Positions 57,901 through 64,000 of a stretch of 64,000 nucleotides of DNA are shown piece after piece. The DNA is from Muraenolepis orangiensis (Eukaryota > Chordata > Actinopteri > Gadiformes > Muraenolepididae): assembly GCA_027704905.1 (NCBI GenBank), contig CM051002.1, positions 7,993,883-8,057,882 on the forward strand. Reading direction: 5' to 3'. A program made the translations under genes and the position numbers. How positions within the stretch are numbered: the first letter of the stretch is position 1; each line of letters opens with the position of its first letter. Below the pieces are notes generated by a model. That model searched no databases and was not told the origin of the DNA. It worked only from the letters and a program-made list of their open reading frames with translations.

Positions 57901-58911
57901 TAGTTAAATGAAATCTAAATGTATTGATAATGAAGATAAATTTACAGAATTATTACAGTAATACGTAGGTATATACAATACACAACAATACGTATAGTGC
58001 AAATTGGCAGAATAATATATTAATAAATAACTCAACTGAAAAGTGACATGTGTAAAGTGAAAAGTGTAAAGTGAATTATAATTTGAAGTAGAATTTACAG
58101 TGCAAAGTTACAATGAGATGATTTTCAGTGCGTTGACCAAAAAATAATAATAATAATAAGTACGTTGGCCTCAGGTCACTGAGTCTCCACTGTCCCTCTC
58201 ACGACCCGAGGTAGATGAGTTAAAGAGTCTAATGGCCACAGGAAGAAAGGACTTCCTATGGCCACAGGAAGTCTAATGGAAGTCTAATGGCCACAGGAAG
58301 AAAGGACTTCCTATATACAACTATAATAAATGTTTGTACTCACCCGGTCCATGTCTCTATCGTGATGAATGGGCATAGCAAACGGGCTTGTTATTGTTTG
58401 TGGTAGTGGTGGTCTATTGGCTGACAAAATAGCAGAATTGTCATTGTCAACAATGGACAATTAGCATAACAGTACAGTGAAGTGAATTCATCAGATCATA
58501 AAATATTCACAAACCAAACGTCTCTTCATCAAATACATTAAGCATACTAATTTAACCCATGGCTATTGTTGTGCATGGACTGTATCTCTGGTGTATCTGG
58601 AAAGGGAGGTGTCTCCATCCATGCATGGTCTCACCTTCTCTGCTTCGTGACGCCACTGTTTGACTTGAAGTCAGGTCCGCCGCGAAAGTTACCGAATGCT
58701 TAGTAGGGTTGGTTCCTCCAGGTCTCCGATCCACCCCGGTCCAGACCGCAGGACCTGCAGGGTCTCCAGGAGGTCCGTGGTCTACGCGGCCGGTGGGACG
58801 GGGGATGCCCAATTGCTGCGATCGTTCCCTGCCTTGCTGCTTTAACTCGTTCGTCGTGCGTCGACTCGGCTTACGTCCTCGAAACGGAGCCTGTCGATCT
58901 GTTGAGGACAT
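54767..58911 (-). CDS. miip: miip (migration and invasion inhibitory protein), 9 exons, 375 aa
   Basis: MIIP is a cytoplasmic protein reported to bind IGFBP2 and to restrain cell migration. Minus-strand exons: 58911-58635, 58420-58344, 57598-57490, 57404-57293, 56723-56644, 56193-56067, 55622-55526, 55413-55294, 54895-54767; 1128 nt in frame including TAA. Diagnostic stretches, in human order: KHSVTF, LGYDWIAG, FFDDLRAFRAMNKDEC, a zinc-ribbon-like C-x2-C pair (CTFCYRINSRLFPVPLDPPE then CPVC), RVSIPRSTLGPAYQY, HRRRSFDPSDSLGLPS, HCLSGW. Length is close to human (388 aa). The N-terminus (MSSTDRQAPFRGRKPSRR) is less similar to human, so the start is somewhat less certain. TNFRSF1B as neighbour agrees with human 1p36. 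No disabling change was seen. Confidence 0.94.
55294..55413 (-). CDS. miip: miip exon 8
   Basis: The acceptor GCCCATAG precedes HCLSGWANTGQTAVPEADHL then DLRSSLNG, ending QAPM, phase 0, donor GTAAGA. Confidence 0.9.
55526..55622 (-). CDS. miip: miip exon 7
   Basis: The acceptor CTATCAG precedes VSIPRSTLGPAYQYKAHRRR then SFDPSDSLGLPS, phase 0, donor GTGAGT. Confidence 0.93.
56067..56193 (-). CDS. miip: miip exon 6: zinc-ribbon-like cysteines
   Basis: The acceptor CCCTCCAG precedes GTACATTC; the split codon gives C, then TFCYRINSRLFPVPLDPPER and CPVCRRHKS. Phase 2, donor GTAACT. Confidence 0.92.
56217..56480 (-). mobile_element. tRNA-derived SINE, copy 4 (minus), in miip intron
   Basis: Full-length member, about 260 bp: tail CTTATTGGTCACATACATGT, body TAGTATTAGGAGCAGTGGGC, head complement TTGAACCGGCGACCTTCCAG and CAGACTGAGCTACTGCC. 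Confidence 0.87.
56644..56723 (-). CDS. miip: miip exon 5
   Basis: The acceptor is a long T run then CAG. It encodes LLEERPPAQRLVTERDNPDS then SMDTHQ, phase 1, donor GTGAGT. Confidence 0.88.
57293..57404 (-). CDS. miip: miip exon 4
   Basis: The acceptor CTCCTAG precedes GAGTCCTGG. It encodes VLDTESYLTERSEEFFDDLR and AMNKDECVSSQPV, phase 2, donor GTGAGC. Confidence 0.92.
57490..57598 (-). CDS. miip: miip exon 3 (GYDWIAG)
   Basis: The acceptor TTTATAG precedes RPAEVKVTSH and the exon ends with LLGYDWIA plus one base of the next glycine. Confidence 0.92.
57746..58320 (-). mobile_element. Dispersed repeat in miip intron (mate of 34555-34818)
   Basis: ATTCAGATTCAGATTACTTT then TTAATCCCGAGTGAAATTAA begins a stretch that is the reverse complement of 34555-34818. 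It continues further into GATGAGTTAAAGAGTCTAAT then GGCCACAGGAAGAAAGGACT, a word common in fish non-LTR 3' regions, locally duplicated here (58220-58320). Confidence 0.7.
58344..58420 (-). CDS. miip: miip exon 2
   Basis: The acceptor TTTGTCAG precedes NRPPLPQTITSPFAMPIHHD then RDMDR, donor GTGAGT, phase 0. Confidence 0.85.
58635..58911 (-). CDS. miip: miip exon 1
   Basis: Starts ATG TCC TCA at 58911, contains KQQGRERSQQLGIPRP and KHSVTFAAD, and ends in phase 1 at GTGAGA. Confidence 0.85.
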
Positions 58912-60200
58912 AATGCCTTTTCGTTCACAATTAACACTCGTACACTGGGCTGATTCGAAGCTTCAGATGTACCACAGAAATCGGAATTGTATGCATGTAT
59001 ACACATTTAAAAAAAGAGTCGACTTCCTCAGTTCCATGACAACGCGGCAACAACATTGCTGTGATTGGCCAGATGACCGGTTGTACCCACAATGCAACAC
59101 CGTCGTCATAGAGTTCAAAGGGGTAGACTCCGGACCACTGTGAAGTTATAAACTGTTTGGTTGGTGAACGTAAATCACATTTATTGGAACGATTTATCAG
59201 CTACGGCCCCATGTTAAATCTTATACAAATCGTGTAAACAAATTGATTAAACCTATTGATCTATAATATCTATCTATCGATCTATTAAATGACCTACAGA
59301 GGGCGCCGTTTCACGCGTGACGCTAGTCAGATTACAGGATTAATTACAAATATTTAGATGAAGATACTTATTGTCATTTATTGTACTGTAGCGAACAATA
59401 GATGGCTACATGTAATACGTTAATATCGGTTAAACATCCAGCAATATCAACAACAAGTGAATGGGGAGTCAGCATTCCATTGTACTTTGTACAAATAAAA
59501 ACATCTTGATTCATGGAACAACGTCATGCCCCCTGAATAAGTCAATAGACAGAGCAGGTAGACAAAACAAATGTGTTTTCTATCTTATTCGACGTCACAG
59601 CTGCTGGGTTGTGTTTTTATTTATGATGAGTAAAGACATCACACTGTTATACTGTTATACTAGTATACATCATACTGCCAGTTACCACTCTACAGTCGAG
59701 GAGCATGAGTCAAAACAAAACAGCCGCATGGTAGTAGGTTGTCCGTTTAAAGTGCATTGTGCAGTAACTTCTGTTGACATCAAAACCAACTCAGACGATT
59801 TAAAGTAGGATGCATATTAAACAGGAGTTCATGGTCGTAAAAACTATAATTATATTAAGCTATGAATGATAGTGTCATGTCAGCTCACATAGGGAATTGA
59901 TCAATTAAGGCGAATTACAATTTGTACAAATCCTTCAGGGTGTATTTTACATTTGCACAGTTGACACACTTGAGGATACAGTAATCTTTACAGGCAGCAT
60001 TACAGGTTGGGGAACTTGAGTACATATGTACACATGTGATACGTATATAATACATACGTATCACCCTTATAAACACATACATACAGTACAGTCTACTGTA
60101 GCAACAAAACAGCGACAAATCAGCAATTTACTGTGTGCAACTTGTTGAATATCGGTTGCCATTGTGTCATCCACCACAGGACTTTTAAGAGCCCATAGGA
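58912..60200. other. Non-coding stretch right of miip
   Basis: Apart from the miip promoter side nothing gene-like is supported. CTACAGAGGGCGCC at about 59294 is a weak CTCF-like word. Confidence 0.4.
58960..59150 (-). promoter_or_regulatory. miip: Candidate miip promoter
   Basis: On the minus strand a CCAAT box (GGCCAATC, complement near 59067-59074) lies about 160 bp upstream of the miip ATG amid several CpGs. No TATA box. Inference only. Confidence 0.3.
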
Positions 60201-60208
60201 CTTTTAGA

Positions 60209-60238
60209 ACACACACACACACACACACACACCACACA

Positions 60239-60321
<83 letters not shown>
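60209..60321. repeat. (CA)n microsatellite
   Basis: CA run with two CCA interruptions, ending 16 bp from the Tc1 element. Confidence 0.97.
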
Positions 60322-60324
<3 letters not shown>

Positions 60325-60337
60325 GTATGTGTAGATA

Positions 60338-61908
60338 CAGTTGCAAGAAAAAGTAAGTGAACCCTTTGGAATTACCTGTATTTCTGCATAAATTGGTCAT
60401 AAAATGTGTTCTGACCTTCATCTAAGTCACAACAATGGACAAACATAGTCTGCTTAAACTAATGTTTGTTGTTTAATGTTTAATGTTTTTATTGAACACA
60501 CCATGTAAACATTCACAGTGCAGGGTGGGAAAAGTATGTGAACCCTTGGATTTAATAACTGGTTGACCCTCCTTTGGCAGCAATAACCTCAACCAAACGT
60601 TTCCTGTAGTTGCAGATCAGACCAAACGGTCAGGAGGAATTTTGGACCATTCCTCTTTACAAAACTGTTTCAGTTCAGCAATATTCTTGGGATGTCTGGT
60701 GTGAATCGCTCTCTTGAGGTCATGCCATAGCGTCTCAATGGGGTTGAGGTCAGGACTCTGACTGGGCCACTCCAGAAGGTGTATTTTCTTCTGTTGAAGC
60801 CATGCTGTTGTTGATTTACTTCTGTGCTTTGGGTCATTGTCCTGTTGCATCACCCATCTTCTGTTGAGCGTCAATTGGTGGACAGATGGCCTTAAGTTCT
60901 CGTGCAAAATGTCTTGGTAAACTTGGGAATTCATTTTTCCGTGATGATAGCAATCTGTCCAGGCCCTGAGGCAGCAAAGCAGCCTCAAACCATGATGCCC
61001 CTCCACCGTACTTCACAGTTGGGATGAGGTTTTGATGTTGGTGTGCTGTGCCTTTTTTTCTCCACACATTGTGTTGTGTGTTCCTTCCAAACAATTCAAC
61101 TTTGCTTTCATCTGTCCACAGAATGTTTTGCCAGTAGTGCTGTGGAACTTCCAGGTGCTCTTTTGCAAACTTCAAATGTTTTTTTTGGACAGCAGTGGCT
61201 TCCTCCGTGGTGTCCTCCCATGAACTCCATTCTTGTTCAGTGTTTTACATATCGTAGATTTGTCAACATAGATGTCAGCATGTGCCAGAGATTTTTGTAA
61301 GTCTTTCGCTGACACTCTAGGATTCTTCTTCACCTCATTGAGCATTCTGTGCTGTGCTCTTGCAGTCATCTTTACAGGACGGCCACTCCTAGGGAGAGTA
61401 GCAACAGTGCTGAACTTTCTCCATTTATTGACAATTTGTCTTACCGTGGACTGATGAACATCAAGGCTTTTAGAGATACTTTTGTAACCCTTTCCATCTT
61501 TATGCATGTCAACAATTATTAATCTTAGGTCTTCTGAGAGCTCTTTTGTGCGAGGCATGGTTCACATCAGGCAATGCTTCTTGAGAATAGCAAACTCAAA
61601 ACTGGTGTGTTTTTTATAGGGCAGGGCAGCTTTAACCAACACCTCCAATCTCGTCTCATTGATTGGACTCCAATTAGCTCTTGGAGAAGTCATAGGGGTT
61701 CACATTATTTTTCCACCCTGCACTGTGAATGTTTACATGGTGTGTTCAATAAAAACATGAAAACATATAATTGTTTGTGTGGTATTAGTTTAAGCAGCTG
61801 TGTTTGTCTATTGTTGAGACTTAGATGAAGATCAGAACACATTGTATGACCAATTTATGCAGAAATCCAGGTAATTCCAAAGGGTTCACATACTTTTTCT
61901 TGCAACTG
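60338..61908 (-). mobile_element. Tc1-like transposon, 1571 bp, broken transposase
   Basis: Ends CAGTTGCAAGAAAAAGTA are inverted and flanked by TA on both sides. The outer 93 bp of the two TIRs differ at about four positions, and an inner repeat (TGTGAACCC near 60537 and 61695) gives a TIR of about 210 bp. The minus-strand transposase is split over three frames: 61558-61172 (MPRTKELSEDLRLIIVDMHK, HTH with GRPVK hinge), 61175-60834 (WTDESK, first catalytic D) and 61006-60617 (QQDNDPKH and PIETLWHDLK, second D and E). One frame change lies at an A run (about 61172-61180), the other near 60970-61000. Inactive. Confidence 0.95.
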
Positions 61909-61910
61909 TA

Positions 61911-64000
61911 TATGTAGTAGACTTATGCTGCATGCTCTGCTCTGCTGTGCAGTCGGCAGATAAGCCTTATAGTTTATCTCAAATTAAACCTGTCACCACT
62001 ACTAACACCACTAATCACAGCCCTGTAGGTGGCGGTGGGTCACGCTCTATAATGACATGCATGGTGCTGTGCTGTCGAGCGGGTGGCGTGGTGCAGCCGC
62101 GATGGGCGAGCTGTATTCATCTGTATTCCAGTCACGTCACATTTTGCATGGCGAGCCGTACGAGCCAGTTCACCGTGATTAGCTGACCGCAGTGGTGCCC
62201 CATTATCATTAAATGGTGACAGTCATGAAGCCATATACTCCTCTCCGTCTGCGTAATTACTCAGCCACTGTCGGGGCTCCAGGCAATTACAGCATGCTGC
62301 CGGAATGCCTCATTGTTTATTAAGGCACCGATAACCAAAGGGGCACAATAACAAAAACACAAGAAAACTGCGTTGCGTTTACGGTTTACAAACAGTGTCA
62401 TTATGAGCCGCTCAAAATACGGCGTTGTTGTTGTTTTGTCAAGGGTTATTCCTCCCATGTCAGCATAGTGATGGGAATATGCGCACGGTGGAAGCTGATC
62501 ATCTCTTGTGGAGCCTGAGAGCCACAACTCCAAATAGCAGTATTAAAGTGGGTGGGTTTAACTGGGAAGAATTGGATGCAGCAGCACACCGGTAGCAGTA
62601 CCAGTACAGGTAAGATGCCTATCTCTATGCTTGACCTTGCCTGTAGAGGGCAGCATATATCTCTACAAACTACTACTACGTGGTTACATATTATCAAAGT
62701 ATAATTCCATTATTGTAGATTTATTGTAGATCTTATTTCCTGCGGAGGAAGCATGATTAAACTGAGATAGAAAGTGCCATTTGATCACTCCAATATTTAT
62801 TCAATATCCCACAAAAAAGGCTGGAACACACATGAAACACACATAACAAACTGCACAAACTGGCCAAAAACAAGTGTCGCTGATAATATTTTTCTTTCCA
62901 TGTAATCCATACACTGTCTCAGCCTGAGAAGGTGCCCAAGGTCCAAAGGAATGAGCCAGTGAATCTCCATAGAAAAACAACCACAACCACAACAAGGCAC
63001 GCAAGGGGGGCCTTCGAGGAGGCCAAACTCCGCAGCCTCTTCATCTGACCTCACGCGCCGACCCCGGGGACTCTGTGTCTCAGGCCCTCCCGCCTTCCGC
63101 CATGTCTCAATAACGACCCCCGTCCCCCCCCCGTCCCCGTCCCCGTCACAGCACAGAGTGCTCGTTTGTCTTCGTGTCTTTGTGGTGGGGAATTTAAAGA
63201 GGTGTACTTTGATTTAGGAGAACATATCAAAAATACAATTCTCCTCGCCCCGAACCAGTGCAGACAGGGGTTGTGTTGCACCAAAGGCATAGCAGCGGCG
63301 GTACAAGATGAGCGATAGCAGAGGGCGATAGATCAATCGGGGGAGGGTGGGTGGGGGAGGGTGGATGGTGGGGGGTGGTGGGGGGGGAGGGCAGGGCGCT
63401 GCTGATAAAGCGATGGAAGGGGTCGATTGTCCCCTGCTGTGCTTGCGATAGCGGTGGATGCCATTAAGATAAGGAAGGGGAGGGATTAAGCAGTGGCGGA
63501 GGCAAAGGGGACGTCCTAGCTGCCACAAACCCAGGCTGACGGTATAGGAGATCTCGCACTCTTGTCCCAGCTCTAGCAAGGAGCGTTTTTCCCCTTCGTG
63601 CCCCGAACAGGTTTACGGGTCAGCGGCTGGAGAGGAAGGCCACAAGTGGAGACTATAGGGCGATTTAATAGTTTTTTATGTTTTTTTTTGCTATGCAACC
63701 AAAACAAACAACAAAGTACACTCTTTTGTGCAGTACTTGAAGTTCACAGTGACGTAAGATTGATTGATTTAGACAATAAAGTTTCAGAAAGTTAAAAAGA
63801 TGCCAACAATCCTTCTTCCTCATTATCCAACCCTGTACTCACCATAAAACATACTCGGACAAATCAATTGCCACAATTTACACACACAGTCAATGTTTAT
63901 TTCTGTAGACCAAGGTCAAATATTGCATTGGTTTGCGTTGTTTTAAAGACTGAATCACTGTCGAAGGATGTTTCTTGGACAAGCAGGCACACACACATAG
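61911..64000. other. Right-end non-coding stretch
   Basis: No recognisable coding exon. A minus-strand AATAAA (62796-62801) could mark the 3' end of a minus-strand gene lying further right. A plus-strand AATAAA occurs near 63775. GC-rich simple sequence lies at 63100-63160 and 63335-63395. Function unknown. Confidence 0.35.

Noticed and set aside
58709..59143. Plus-strand 144-codon ORF overlapping miip exon 1
   Set aside because: It is antisense to a coding exon with clear homology and shows no features of its own.
62797..63579. Several ORFs near the right edge considered as mfn2 3' coding exons
   Set aside because: None contains a recognisable mitofusin segment; the region is better left as possible 3' UTR or unknown.

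Overview
The window is vertebrate nuclear DNA, almost certainly from a teleost fish. It holds intron-containing genes with GT/AG junctions, tRNA-headed SINEs, L2-type LINEs, Tc1 and hAT DNA transposons, and a very heavy load of long CA/GT microsatellites (about a dozen tracts of 50-210 bp). That microsatellite load resembles cod-like (gadiform) genomes; this last point is inference only.

Five protein-coding genes can be read. From left to right: (1) the 5' part of znf362 (minus strand; two coding exons, zinc fingers beyond the left edge); (2) a two-exon, 381-residue multi-pass membrane protein on the plus strand, tentatively GPR160-like (7019-8475); (3) trim62 on the minus strand, five coding exons from 42962 down to 13800, splicing to exactly 475 codons with RING, B-box, coiled coil and PRY-SPRY; (4) tnfrsf1b (TNF receptor 2-like) on the minus strand, nine coding exons from 51993 to 47418, 358 codons; (5) miip on the minus strand, nine coding exons from 58911 to 54767, 375 codons. 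Every junction in trim62, tnfrsf1b and miip was phase-checked and the frames close, although the 3' end of tnfrsf1b exon 6 was chosen among several donors by phase. From memory, ZNF362/TRIM62 and TNFRSF1B/MIIP lie in two separate parts of human 1p, so the window joins two conserved micro-blocks.

The rest is introns and intergenic DNA rich in mobile elements: a candidate 1.64 kb TIR element in the znf362 intron, a 697 bp TIR element in trim62 intron 4, a 69-bp-period minisatellite split by a SINE, four copies of one SINE family, a decayed L2-like LINE (about 23.2-26.8 kb), a 5'-truncated L2 with an open RT frame between tnfrsf1b and miip, a 1571 bp Tc1 element with broken transposase, an 879 bp hAT element with a perfect 8 bp target duplication, and a 300 bp MITE-like element.

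The most interesting observation is 45.9-47.6 kb. Downstream of the last readable tnfrsf1b exon there is what looks like the receptor's original C-terminal exon, including a TRAF-binding-like TGQE motif. The hAT element splits it and it also carries a frameshift. The current reading frame stops just past a candidate splice donor in the previous exon, so this receptor may have lost its TRAF-binding tail. No CRISPR array, rRNA, free-standing tRNA gene or viral gene was seen.
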